Positions 29,841 to 38,199 of a stretch of DNA of 64,000 nt are shown here, one piece after another (position 1 is the first letter of the stretch; every line of letters begins with the position of its first letter). Origin of the DNA: Methanosphaera sp. WGK6 (GTDB lineage: Archaea > Methanobacteriota > Methanobacteria > Methanobacteriales > Methanobacteriaceae); the NCBI RefSeq assembly GCF_001729965.1, contig NZ_JRWK01000007.1, positions 47,211-111,210 on the forward strand. The letters are read 5' to 3'. The notes under the pieces were generated by a model. The model did no database searches. It was not told the DNA's origin and saw only the letters and a list, made by a program, of their open reading frames with translations. A program made the translations under genes and the position numbers.

Positions 29841-31394
29841 ATAACAACCATATCAAAAACTAAGAGTTTATGTCCTGAATGTTTAAAAATATTAGATGCT
29901 GAAGTGTATGATGAAGATAATACAATATATATTGAAAAAACATGCCCAGAACATGGAAATTTTAAAAATACATACTGGCGTTATGCTGATGCATATAAAA
30001 AAGCTATAAACTATGAATCAGAAGAACATCCAATTAATAACCCATCTAAAATAGCTGATGGTGATTGTCCATCAAACTGCGGACTCTGCAATAAACATGA
30101 AAGCCAAACAGTACTAGGTTTAATTGATGTTACTAATAGATGTAACTTAAGATGTCCTATTTGTTTTGCTAATGCAGCAGCCAGTGGAACATTATTCGAA
30201 CCAAGTCAAGATGAAATAAGACAAATGCTTAAAAATCTTCGTAAAAATAGACCAGTACCCACAACAGCTATTCAATATGCTGGAGGAGAACCTACAGTAC
30301 GTGATGATATAGTTGAATTAATTAAAATAGCTAAAGAAGAAGGATTCACCCATACTCAAATTGCAACAAATGGAATTGCCCTTGCAAATAATGAAAATTT
30401 AGCTCAAGAATTAAAAGATGCTGGACTTAATACAGTATACTTACAATTTGATGGAATAACTGAAGAACCATATATCAAAACACGTAATGCTAATATATTA
30501 GGTAAAAAAATAGAAGCTATAGAAAACTGTAGAAAAGCAAATTTAGGTATTGTTCTTGTACCTACACTAGTTACAGGCATTAATGATGATCAAATTGGAG
30601 ATATTATTCAATTTGCTTTAGATAATATTGATGTTATAAGAGGAGTGAACTTCCAACCAGTATCATTCGCAGGCCGAACTCCTTCAGATAAAGTTGAAGA
30701 ACAACGTATAACTATTGATGACTTCATGAAAGCAATTGAAAAACAAACAAATGGAAATATTCCTGAAAATTCATTCTACCCAGCTTCATCTGTTGCACCA
30801 ATATCTGATTTAATAGCTGCTATGAATGAAAGTGAAGCAGAAGTTACATTAACATGCCACGAACATTGTGGAGTAGGAACATACATATTCAAAGAAACGG
30901 ATGGATCTATAATACCAATTACTGAATTTATTAATGTGGATAAATTCATTTCATTAATAGAAGAAAGTATTCCCGGATTTGAAAAACAAAGCAGACTTTC
31001 AAAAACAAAAACTATTGCAAAAGCATTAAAAGAATTACCTAAAACAGTTAATACTCATGAAACACCATCATATTTGGATATGACTAATTTATTAAAAAAC
31101 ATATTCATTAAAAAAGATTATGAAGCTTTAGGTGATTTCCACATGAATGCATTACTTGTTTCATCAATGCACTTCATGGACCCATTCAACTTTGATCAAA
31201 ATAGAGTACGTAGATGTGTAATTCATTATGCTACTCCTGATGGTAGAATTATCCCATTTTGTACTATGAACAATATATATAGAGAAGAAATTGAAGAAAA
31301 ATGTCATATACCTTTAGATTCAGATAGGGCTAAAGCAATAATGGATAATATTAGAAAAGCAAAATTAGAAAGTATTCAGAAATCAAAAAAATAG
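29841..31394 (+). CDS. tes: Tetraether synthase-like radical SAM protein, probable ATA start
   Basis: 517-residue radical SAM protein of the MJ0619/Tes group. An N-terminal Cys-rich part (CPEC, CPEHG, CPSNCGLC) precedes the radical SAM motif CNLRCPIC at about 101-108. The C-terminal part contains HFMDPFNFD and RRCVIHYATPDG with further Cys. Tes joins two archaeol chains tail to tail to give macrocyclic or tetraether lipids. No ATG/GTG/TTG gives the first CPEC motif; the first ordinary start is internal, at 29904. GGGGGG at 29829-29834 lies 6 bases before ATA 29841, which I take as start. The adjacent carS gene supports a lipid role; the reaction is inferred from family. Confidence 0.82.
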   Translation: MTTISKTKSLCPECLKILDAEVYDEDNTIYIEKTCPEHGNFKNTYWRYADAYKKAINYESEEHPINNPSKIADGDCPSNCGLCNKHESQTVLGLIDVTNRCNLRCPICFANAAASGTLFEPSQDEIRQMLKNLRKNRPVPTTAIQYAGGEPTVRDDIVELIKIAKEEGFTHTQIATNGIALANNENLAQELKDAGLNTVYLQFDGITEEPYIKTRNANILGKKIEAIENCRKANLGIVLVPTLVTGINDDQIGDIIQFALDNIDVIRGVNFQPVSFAGRTPSDKVEEQRITIDDFMKAIEKQTNGNIPENSFYPASSVAPISDLIAAMNESEAEVTLTCHEHCGVGTYIFKETDGSIIPITEFINVDKFISLIEESIPGFEKQSRLSKTKTIAKALKELPKTVNTHETPSYLDMTNLLKNIFIKKDYEALGDFHMNALLVSSMHFMDPFNFDQNRVRRCVIHYATPDGRIIPFCTMNNIYREEIEEKCHIPLDSDRAKAIMDNIRKAKLESIQKSKK

Positions 31395-31511
31395 TGATTA
31401 TTTAAAAATAATTTCCTATTTTTATTTTAAAACGAAAACAAATATTTTATTAGTGAAATATGTGTTTAAATCAAAAGAAAGGAAATTCCAATTTATATTA
31501 ACTAAAAAAAA

Positions 31512-31523
31512 TATATTTAAATA
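31512..31523 (+). promoter_or_regulatory. TATA box of the histone gene
   Basis: TATTTAAATA lies about 40 bases before the ATG, after a run of A that could act as the TFB-recognition element. Transcription would start about 20 bases before the ribosome binding site AAGGAGATG or close to it, giving a short leader. Confidence 0.5.
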
Positions 31524-31562
31524 GTACGATATAGTTTAATTATAATAAGGAGATGAATTATC

Positions 31563-31769
31563 ATGACAAAATTACCATTAACACCTTTAGGTAGAATTAT
31601 GAAAAATGGTGGGGCTGAAAGAGTAAGTGAAGATGCTAAAGAAGAATTATCATCCTTTTTAGAAGATCAAGCTTCAGAACTTGCTAAAATTGCATTGAAT
31701 AATGCTAAAGAAGAAGGTAGAAAAACTCTTAAAGCTGAAGATATTGTAATGGCTTACAAAGAATTATAA
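31563..31769 (+). CDS. Archaeal histone, HMf type
   Basis: 68-residue histone fold with no tails: LPLTPLGRIMKNGGAERVS is helix 1 and loop 1, the middle is the long helix 2 and GRKTLKAEDI loop 2 into helix 3. It resembles HMfA/HMfB, which dimerise and wrap DNA into tetrameric and longer hypernucleosomes. ATG start with a strong AAGGAGATG ribosome binding site, consistent with high expression. Monocistronic. Confidence 0.96.
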   Translation: MTKLPLTPLGRIMKNGGAERVSEDAKEELSSFLEDQASELAKIALNNAKEEGRKTLKAEDIVMAYKEL

Positions 31770-31817
31770 CTCATTACCATAAATTATCATTCGAAAAACA
31801 GAGAAAACAGTTTTTCT

Positions 31818-32027
31818 TTAATTTTTTATTTTTTTAAAATCATTTTTTGACATTGAAATATTTTTATAATAAATTTCATCATTTTCTCTTATTTTAAGTG
31901 CTACAACAGTGAAATCTATATTAAAAAAAAGATTTTCTAAAGTAAAAACAGATAATTCAACAATTGGATAAATTAACCTATTTTCCAAAGTTATTGGTTT
32001 TAATACGTATAATTTATTTTTAATCAT
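31818..32027 (-). CDS. Small protein, possibly distant from YtfJ/GerW
   Basis: 69-residue protein of alternating hydrophobic strands. RLIYPIVELSV and FTVVALKIRENDEIYY resemble the core strands of the YtfJ/GerW domain encoded two genes upstream, but the glycine-rich centre is absent. It starts 6 bases after the DUF2953 gene, with GTTGATT as ribosome binding site, so it is the last gene of that operon. The relationship to YtfJ is a weak pattern-based guess. Confidence 0.6.
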   Translation of the reverse strand: MIKNKLYVLKPITLENRLIYPIVELSVFTLENLFFNIDFTVVALKIRENDEIYYKNISMSKNDFKKIKN

Positions 32028-32033
32028 GCAGAA

Positions 32034-32684
32034 TCAACTGATAATAGTTTTTATTAAATTTCTAAGATTTTTTGTTGTAATTATTTTTATAATAATTTGT
32101 ATTATTTTATATAAAAAAATATTACAAGATATATCCATGTCTGTTTTTATAATTAATTTATTAATTTCTGGTATTAATAATACTTCTAATCCTAATGGAT
32201 AGAAAGGTGCAGTGATTGCCCAAATCATACTACATAGTTTAATTGTTAAATTATTATCATTTAAACCAAGATTTATATCCATATAACTTTTCTTAAATTT
32301 ACAAATTTCTGTTAATAATTTAATTATTTTAAGTAAATCTTCTTTTGATTCTATTATAAGTGGAATTATTTTTTCTATTGTTTCATTGAAATTATGTTCA
32401 TCAGTTTCTTTTGAAGATTTATCTTTCTTTAAAGATTTATTCTTTCTATTAAGGGTTATTGTTAATATATTAAATTTATGAGAATATATATTTAGATTAG
32501 TTTTAAATAATCTGTCATCCATATCAATTACAAATTCTAACAAACTATAATTTATATAAATAAAACCATCCATATCATTATTGTAATTTTTAAATACTAT
32601 ATGTATATCTACAGGTTTGAAAATTATATAAAAAAACAAGAATATTAAAATAAACAATGATATAATTAATATTTGGACTAACAT
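32034..32684 (-). CDS. DUF2953 (YtfI-like) membrane-anchored protein
   Basis: 216 residues. One N-terminal transmembrane segment is followed by a short beta-rich part, a Lys/Ser/Glu-rich linker near residues 85-105 and a C-terminal region with amphipathic segments and YPLGLEVLLIPE. This plan matches DUF2953, the YtfI family encoded next to ytfJ in Bacillus. I chose the ATG at 32684; a TTG four codons earlier is possible. It lies 100 bases after the YtfJ/GerW-type gene. Confidence 0.75.
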   Translation of the reverse strand: MLVQILIISLFILIFLFFYIIFKPVDIHIVFKNYNNDMDGFIYINYSLLEFVIDMDDRLFKTNLNIYSHKFNILTITLNRKNKSLKKDKSSKETDEHNFNETIEKIIPLIIESKEDLLKIIKLLTEICKFKKSYMDINLGLNDNNLTIKLCSMIWAITAPFYPLGLEVLLIPEINKLIIKTDMDISCNIFLYKIIQIIIKIITTKNLRNLIKTIIS

Positions 32685-32784
32685 TTTTAAAACCAATTGT
32701 AATTAGAAGAACTTATTTAATATATAATATCATGTCTTAATATATTATTTATTATCTTAAAAAAAATAAAAAAATCATATGTAT

Positions 32785-33228
32785 TTATTCTTTTTTCGTT
32801 GATTTAACTTTAGTTTTAATCTTATCAATACTATTTGTATTTTCTTCAGGAACTTCCTCTCCTGACATACCCATACCTTGATTTCCAATTAAATCAAAAA
32901 TCACTTTTCCTACATCTACAAGTAAATCCCCAAGAGGTGTACCTGTACCTTCAATAGGTAATATTTCAACACCATTTGGTCCTGGAATATTATGATGTAT
33001 TACAACAAATGCTACAGGATCAATAGATCCTCCACCTCCAGCACCACCCATTTCAGTTTCAGTTTTCCCTTCATTTTTACCTAAACCTATTCCAAAACCT
33101 AATGCTACTTTAGAAATAGGAATAATAGTTTTATCTTTTGTAGTGATTGGGTCCCCAATAATACTATTTGCATTCATGACATTCTGAATTTGAGTTAATG
33201 TTTTATCAAGTGAACTATCAAGATCCAT
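32785..33228 (-). CDS. YtfJ/GerW family protein
   Basis: 147-residue protein with the family core TIIPISKVALGFGIGLG, a glycine-rich GGAGGGGSIDPVAF and a final strand FVVIH. In Bacillus YtfJ (GerW) is needed for normal spore germination, but the family is wide in non-sporulating bacteria and methanogens, and its function there is unknown. ATG start with TTAGGAGT upstream. First gene of a three-gene unit with DUF2953 and a small protein. Confidence 0.88.
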   Translation of the reverse strand: MDLDSSLDKTLTQIQNVMNANSIIGDPITTKDKTIIPISKVALGFGIGLGKNEGKTETEMGGAGGGGSIDPVAFVVIHHNIPGPNGVEILPIEGTGTPLGDLLVDVGKVIFDLIGNQGMGMSGEEVPEENTNSIDKIKTKVKSTKKE

Positions 33229-33373
33229 ATAATTTTTACTCCTAACTTATTTTATTTAATATTTATATGTATAATTTTTTTAACTTATATTTTTATACAC
33301 CAATAAAACTACCAAAAAGTATATATATTAGTATTTAAAAACATATTAAATAGTCTTAAAAGAAGATATTTCT

Positions 33374-33445
33374 GGGCCGGTGGTCTAGGGGTATGATACC
33401 TCCTTGACGTGGAGGGGATCAGGAGTTCAAATCTCCTTCGGCCCA
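33374..33445 (+). tRNA. tRNA-Val (GAC)
   Basis: 72 bases forming a cloverleaf. Acceptor GGGCCGG pairs with TCGGCCC (one G-T pair). The anticodon stem CTCC/GGAG encloses TTGACGT, so the anticodon is GAC. The T arm contains GTTCAAATC. The discriminator is A and CCA is not encoded. Two TATA-like stretches lie 30-55 bases upstream (33320-33329 and 33332-33340). It is 24 bases before tRNA-Phe and probably cotranscribed. Confidence 0.95.
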
Positions 33446-33469
33446 TATTTGATAAATTATTTTTAAAAA

Positions 33470-33542
<73 letters not shown>

Positions 33543-33773
33543 TAACCTTTATAATAAATACTATTTTTAAAAGAACTTTTACAATAAATATTAAAAAAAA
33601 AGATTTTTTTACTCAAAGATATCAACCTAAATTCAAAAATTAACTTTTAATAAACATAAATATTACTTTAATTACAAAATAAAGAAAATTTATCTGAATA
33701 AAATCATTTTAATAGTTTTCTAAGTTAAAACCAAGAAAAACTAAAATCATTAAAAAAAAAATAAGGAGTTTAA

Positions 33774-34562
33774 TTAAAATCTACGAGAACCCAATCTCCT
33801 AAACAATTTCTGAACTAATAATTCACCAATCAAACCACCAATTCCAGTTATAATTGCACAAACTATCATTGAAATAAGTACAACTGCAACATCTCTAGAT
33901 ACCATTAAAGTAATTAATCCAACTACAATTCCAATTAAAGAAGTTGTTTGAAAAGAATCCTTATAACTCATTTTTGGTAAGATGAAAACCGCCAGTATAC
34001 CTGCTATTAAAAGAGAAGCAATAATTACCAACATTAATGATTGAACATTCTGTGTAACAAATATCATCATTCCAGCAGTTGTTGTAGGTACTGTATTTTC
34101 ATCAAAAATAAAACTTAATCCAACAAATGAGAAAAAGAAAAAATCAATTACCCCAATAATTAAAGCAATTAATCTAAATAACCAATTAACTTTCACATTT
34201 TGAGGATTTATTATAATTTGAGGTTGTCCTTGAAGTTGTTGAGATTCTGAATTATCAGATAATCTATTAATACTTTCATTATATTTTTGAATACTTTCCA
34301 AATCATATTGTAATTGAAAATCAGTAGATCCACAATACAAACAACTACCAGTCTCACGAGGATTGATTGATTTACATTTTGAACATATTTTATTATAAGA
34401 TACTTGTGGTAAATCAATACCTCTTAATATAAATTGTAATTCTTGTTCATCACGTGCAAATTCCAACGTATGTCCACAGTTTTCACATTTATCAAATACC
34501 AATGGCATATTTTCATTAACCTTAATAAATCGTTTACAATTACGACATACTATATAACTCAT
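33774..34562 (-). CDS. Zinc-ribbon membrane protein, unknown function
   Basis: 262 residues. The N-terminal 80 hold two Cys-rich ribbons: CRNCKRF with CENCGHT, and CSKCKS with CLYCGS. A polar linker near 90-120 with repeated Gln leads into four hydrophobic segments in the C-terminal half and a basic tail (RRLGSRRF). Such ribbon-plus-membrane proteins are common in methanogens, but I cannot assign a role. ATG start with AAGGAAC upstream. Confidence 0.78.
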   Translation of the reverse strand: MSYIVCRNCKRFIKVNENMPLVFDKCENCGHTLEFARDEQELQFILRGIDLPQVSYNKICSKCKSINPRETGSCLYCGSTDFQLQYDLESIQKYNESINRLSDNSESQQLQGQPQIIINPQNVKVNWLFRLIALIIGVIDFFFFSFVGLSFIFDENTVPTTTAGMMIFVTQNVQSLMLVIIASLLIAGILAVFILPKMSYKDSFQTTSLIGIVVGLITLMVSRDVAVVLISMIVCAIITGIGGLIGELLVQKLFRRLGSRRF

Positions 34563-34639
34563 AAAATCAAGTTCCTTTTATTATATTAAAATATAATCTT
34601 TTTATCTCCATGTATATATAATAATTTTTACTTAATATA

Positions 34640-35917
34640 TTATTCTACTAATTTTGCTGAAAGATATGTTCTTTTTCCTTCCATAATTTCTACATCAACA
34701 AAAGAGCCTATTTCAACATTATCCACAATAACATTTTTATAAGAATCGGTATAACCCACATATCCTCCAGAGGATCCTTTAGAAGTTATTAAAACTTTTT
34801 GTTTAGAACCCTCATATTTTTTATTATTATCTAGCATTACTTCTGTTTTTACTTCATTTAATCTATGAGACCGACTTTTCATAGTTTTATGATCAATTTC
34901 CTGTAATGTATTAGATTTTGCTCCAGGTCTATGCATATATTTTGATATATGAATTATATCAGGTTTAATTTCACGTAATAAATCCAATGTTTCTTCAAAA
35001 TCATCTTCAGTTTCAGTTGGATAACCTACAATAATATCTGTAGCTAATGACATGTCAGGTATCTCCTTACGGAATTCATTGACCATATATTTGAAATCAT
35101 CTAATGTATGCTGCCTATTCATTTCTTCCAATACTTTTTTACTACCTGTTTGTATTGGCAAATGTACAAAATTAAATATCTTATCATTATTTTTAAATGC
35201 TGCTATTACTTCAGGTAATTGATCTTTAAGACTCTTAGGATGCATCATACCTACACGTATACGAAAATCACCTTCAATTTGACCTAATTCATTTAATAAA
35301 TCTGCAAATGATTCATCATTATCTAAACCAAAACATGCAGAATCCTGAGCTGTAACTTGTAGTTCTTTACAACCATGTTCAATTGCATCTTTAGCTTCAT
35401 CAACAATAATATCAATTGGATAACTTACTAAAAAGCCTCTAGCTATTCTTGTACAACAGAATGTACATGCCCCATTACATCCTTCACATATTTGAAGAAT
35501 ATGAATTAAGGAATCATTCTGTTTTTTATTTTTACCTGCCTTAATTACTGTGGTTTTCCCATATTCATGTACAATTTCATCATTCATTGCTTTGTCCACA
35601 ACTTCCCCTATTTTATCTAATTTATGAGGTCCAATCCAACAATTATCTCCTGCGAATTTATTAAGACGTACAGGATCTACTTCAACCATACATCCACCAA
35701 TAATTAATTTCTTATCAGGATATTCTGTTTGAATTTTACGAATTTTTGTAATCATTTTTTGTTCTGTTGGTAATTTAACATAACAAGTATTTAATATAAT
35801 TACATCAGCTTCTTCTAAATCATAAACTATTTCATGGTCATCTAACAGCATATTCATCATAATATCACTATCAGCTTGATTAAACGTGCAACCATGTGTT
35901 TCTAAATAAATTTTCAT
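34640..35917 (-). CDS. MiaB-family tRNA methylthiotransferase, archaeal type
   Basis: 425-residue radical SAM methylthiotransferase of the MtaB/CDKAL1 type, which adds a methylthio group to t6A37 of tRNA. The N-terminal UPF0004 domain has THGCTFNQADSD, with further Cys in LNTCYV and GGCMVE for the auxiliary cluster. The radical SAM motif is CNGACTFC. A C-terminal TRAM domain includes GYVGYTDSYKNVIV. I chose the ATG at 35917, with GTGATAAC upstream, since the upstream TTG adds only five residues. Last gene of the mptG-hacB-HVO_0476 operon. Confidence 0.9.
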   Translation of the reverse strand: MKIYLETHGCTFNQADSDIMMNMLLDDHEIVYDLEEADVIILNTCYVKLPTEQKMITKIRKIQTEYPDKKLIIGGCMVEVDPVRLNKFAGDNCWIGPHKLDKIGEVVDKAMNDEIVHEYGKTTVIKAGKNKKQNDSLIHILQICEGCNGACTFCCTRIARGFLVSYPIDIIVDEAKDAIEHGCKELQVTAQDSACFGLDNDESFADLLNELGQIEGDFRIRVGMMHPKSLKDQLPEVIAAFKNNDKIFNFVHLPIQTGSKKVLEEMNRQHTLDDFKYMVNEFRKEIPDMSLATDIIVGYPTETEDDFEETLDLLREIKPDIIHISKYMHRPGAKSNTLQEIDHKTMKSRSHRLNEVKTEVMLDNNKKYEGSKQKVLITSKGSSGGYVGYTDSYKNVIVDNVEIGSFVDVEIMEGKRTYLSAKLVE

Positions 35918-35941
35918 GTTATCACAAAGCAATTTTTCTAA

Positions 35942-36580
35942 TTAATTATAATCTTTTTCTTTTATAGTTGTTTTTACAACATATTCTGTTAAATCATATT
36001 TAACTTTAGATTTATCATTTCTAGGTAGAAGTCGTCCATATACCCTTTTTATTACTTTAGCATATGCATAACCTTTTCTCATATTTCTTTCTAATGTTTT
36101 GAAAGCATATATTCTGAATTTAAGTCCTTTAACTTCACCTACTTCACCTATTGCAAATATAAAATCACGTTCTACTTCAATTTTATGAGATAATACAGTA
36201 CCATGATTATCAATTGATAACCCAATACGTGCTAGAGTATCTAATGATTTAACCCAAATTGTTTTAATATCAACCACAGGACATTCATAAACTCTATTTT
36301 CTTCCATATTTTCAATAGATGTAACTTCAACATCTTTATCATCAATATATAATAAAGTTCCTGTTTCCAAATATTCATCAGAATATAATTTAACTGTAGT
36401 TTTCCAGGAAGTTTCAAATTCACTGATAATTACTCTTACTTCTATTTCATAAGCTTCTTCTGGAGCTATATCCCTATAGATATGACCACAATCATCACAT
36501 TTAACTAATAATTCTCTATTATTTTTACCATTACTTTTTAGTATTTCATATTCATCAAACCCACATATAGGACACACCAT
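35942..36580 (-). CDS. HVO_0476 family zinc finger protein
   Basis: 212-residue protein with an N-terminal zinc ribbon (CPICGF and CDDCGH) followed by a beta-rich domain. It matches the archaeal HVO_0476 family of unknown function. Start ATG with GGGGGAG upstream, 2 bases after hacB ends, and followed after 24 bases by the methylthiotransferase gene, so it is in a four-gene operon. The ribbon and neighbours suggest a nucleic-acid-related role, as inference only. Confidence 0.82.
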   Translation of the reverse strand: MVCPICGFDEYEILKSNGKNNRELLVKCDDCGHIYRDIAPEEAYEIEVRVIISEFETSWKTTVKLYSDEYLETGTLLYIDDKDVEVTSIENMEENRVYECPVVDIKTIWVKSLDTLARIGLSIDNHGTVLSHKIEVERDFIFAIGEVGEVKGLKFRIYAFKTLERNMRKGYAYAKVIKRVYGRLLPRNDKSKVKYDLTEYVVKTTIKEKDYN

Positions 36581-36582
36581 AT

Positions 36583-37071
36583 TTACTCCCCCTTATTTTT
36601 TAAGTATTGATTTACAAGACCACCATTTTCTAATATATCCAACATGGTTGGATCAAATGGTTTTATTTCAAATGTTTTTCCAGTTGTTTCATTAATAATT
36701 ATACCTTCTTCAACATTTACTTCAACAATATCCCCTTCATTTGCTTCGATATCAGCAGTTACTACAGGTAATCCAATATTTATTGCATTTCTATAAAATA
36801 TTCTTGCAAAAGATTTAGCTATAACAACAGACACACCTGCTGTTTTTATTGCTACTGGTGCTTGTTCACGTGATGAACCACAACCAAAATTCCATCCACC
36901 AACAATTATATCACCATTATTTACTTTACCTGCAAATTCAGGGTCTTCTGCTTCCATTACATGTGCTGCTAAATCTTCTGGATTAAATGTTCTTAGATAT
37001 CTTCCTGCAATTATCACATCTGTATCTATACAATCTCTGAATGTCCACACTTTTCCTTTCATTTTTTCCAT
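36583..37071 (-). CDS. hacB: Homoaconitase / isopropylmalate isomerase small subunit, HacB type
   Basis: 162-residue swivel subunit with [12 protein letters not shown], the substrate-binding loop of this family. The specificity loop reads YLRT at residues 25-28. From characterised Methanocaldococcus enzymes, YLRT marks the homoaconitase (HacB) of coenzyme B biosynthesis, whereas LeuD has YLV plus a hydrophobic residue. I therefore favour HacB, but LeuD activity is not excluded. The large subunit is not in the window. ATG start with GAGGT, 9 bases after mptG. Confidence 0.85.
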   Translation of the reverse strand: MEKMKGKVWTFRDCIDTDVIIAGRYLRTFNPEDLAAHVMEAEDPEFAGKVNNGDIIVGGWNFGCGSSREQAPVAIKTAGVSVVIAKSFARIFYRNAINIGLPVVTADIEANEGDIVEVNVEEGIIINETTGKTFEIKPFDPTMLDILENGGLVNQYLKNKGE

Positions 37072-37080
37072 TATAATACC

Positions 37081-38067
37081 TCATTTTTTTATTATTGAAC
37101 CTTGATTTTTCCCTTTAGTTATCCATACCTTACTTTTTTCACCCATCATGTCAATAAGGTCCTTTTTCATACTGTTTACATTAGTATCTGTTATTCCAAA
37201 ACATGTAGGTCCAAAAGAACTCATTCCTACTGCAGGAATTCCATTATTATCCATATATTTAATAATGTCTGTTATTTTATTTGATTGTAAATTTCGTTCT
37301 ATTTTTTTAAAGCCCAAAGTTTGTATTTGATTTACTGCTTCTCCAAAAGAAACTATATCTTTTTCTACTACTGCCGGCATTAACTTCATCAATGTAAGAT
37401 AACTTATTTTTTCAACATCATTCATAGCTATAGGTGTGTATTCTTGAAATATATTTACTTCTTTATCACCAGAAGCCCCTGGAATCCTATTTGGAGTTGC
37501 TAATATTATATTCCATTCTTCTGGAAAATCATATCGTGCAAGTAAAGGAGGTGGTGCTACTTTTGATACAGATGAAGGTAAAAAATTCTTTTTAACACTT
37601 CTTTTATGACCTCCATCAATTATTAAACCACCTTTATCAAATGAATGTACTCCAATACCACTAGTTCCCCCACGTTGTACAATTTCTGCTAATTCATAAG
37701 TACTTAATTCAATATTATTTAATTTTGCAACTAAACGTGCTGTTGATAAAGCAAGTTGTGTTCCAAGACCTAAACCTTGATGAAAAGAATATATTTGTTC
37801 AATATGGAATGTGTATGATTTGTTTACACCTAAATACTCATTCATTCTTGTACATGCATCGAGTATCTTATAATTACAATCATTAATATGAGTGTTAAAA
37901 TCTAATTTATCATCATATAATATTTTTGTTTCAGAAGAAGTTTCATTACATGTCATAATGAGTGATGGATTTTTTAGAGTTATCCCTATACCACCATCAA
38001 CACGACCTTCTGAACCATTAAGATCTATTAATGATAAATGTAGTCTCGAAGAAGTTTCTATTTTCAA
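37081..38067 (-). CDS. mptG: Beta-ribofuranosylaminobenzene 5'-phosphate synthase
   Basis: 328-residue GHMP-kinase-fold protein that condenses 4-hydroxybenzoate or 4-aminobenzoate with PRPP in methanopterin synthesis. [10 protein letters not shown] at the N-terminus, [12 protein letters not shown] as the nucleotide/phosphate loop and [10 protein letters not shown] near the C-terminus are typical. The start appears to be TTG (TTG AAA ATA GAA ACT) with AGGTTG upstream. First gene of a tight operon with hacB, HVO_0476 and the tRNA methylthiotransferase. Confidence 0.88.
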   Translation of the reverse strand: MKIETSSRLHLSLIDLNGSEGRVDGGIGITLKNPSLIMTCNETSSETKILYDDKLDFNTHINDCNYKILDACTRMNEYLGVNKSYTFHIEQIYSFHQGLGLGTQLALSTARLVAKLNNIELSTYELAEIVQRGGTSGIGVHSFDKGGLIIDGGHKRSVKKNFLPSSVSKVAPPPLLARYDFPEEWNIILATPNRIPGASGDKEVNIFQEYTPIAMNDVEKISYLTLMKLMPAVVEKDIVSFGEAVNQIQTLGFKKIERNLQSNKITDIIKYMDNNGIPAVGMSSFGPTCFGITDTNVNSMKKDLIDMMGEKSKVWITKGKNQGSIIKK

Positions 38068-38199
38068 CGTAATACAACCTAAAAAATGTTTTTTAAATAA
38101 TTTATAAACTATTGTTATTTTTGTGAAAAGTTATTAATAGTATTTATCCTATTTGAATAAAAATGTTTTGAAGATTAAAAAAATAGAGAAAGAATAAAA

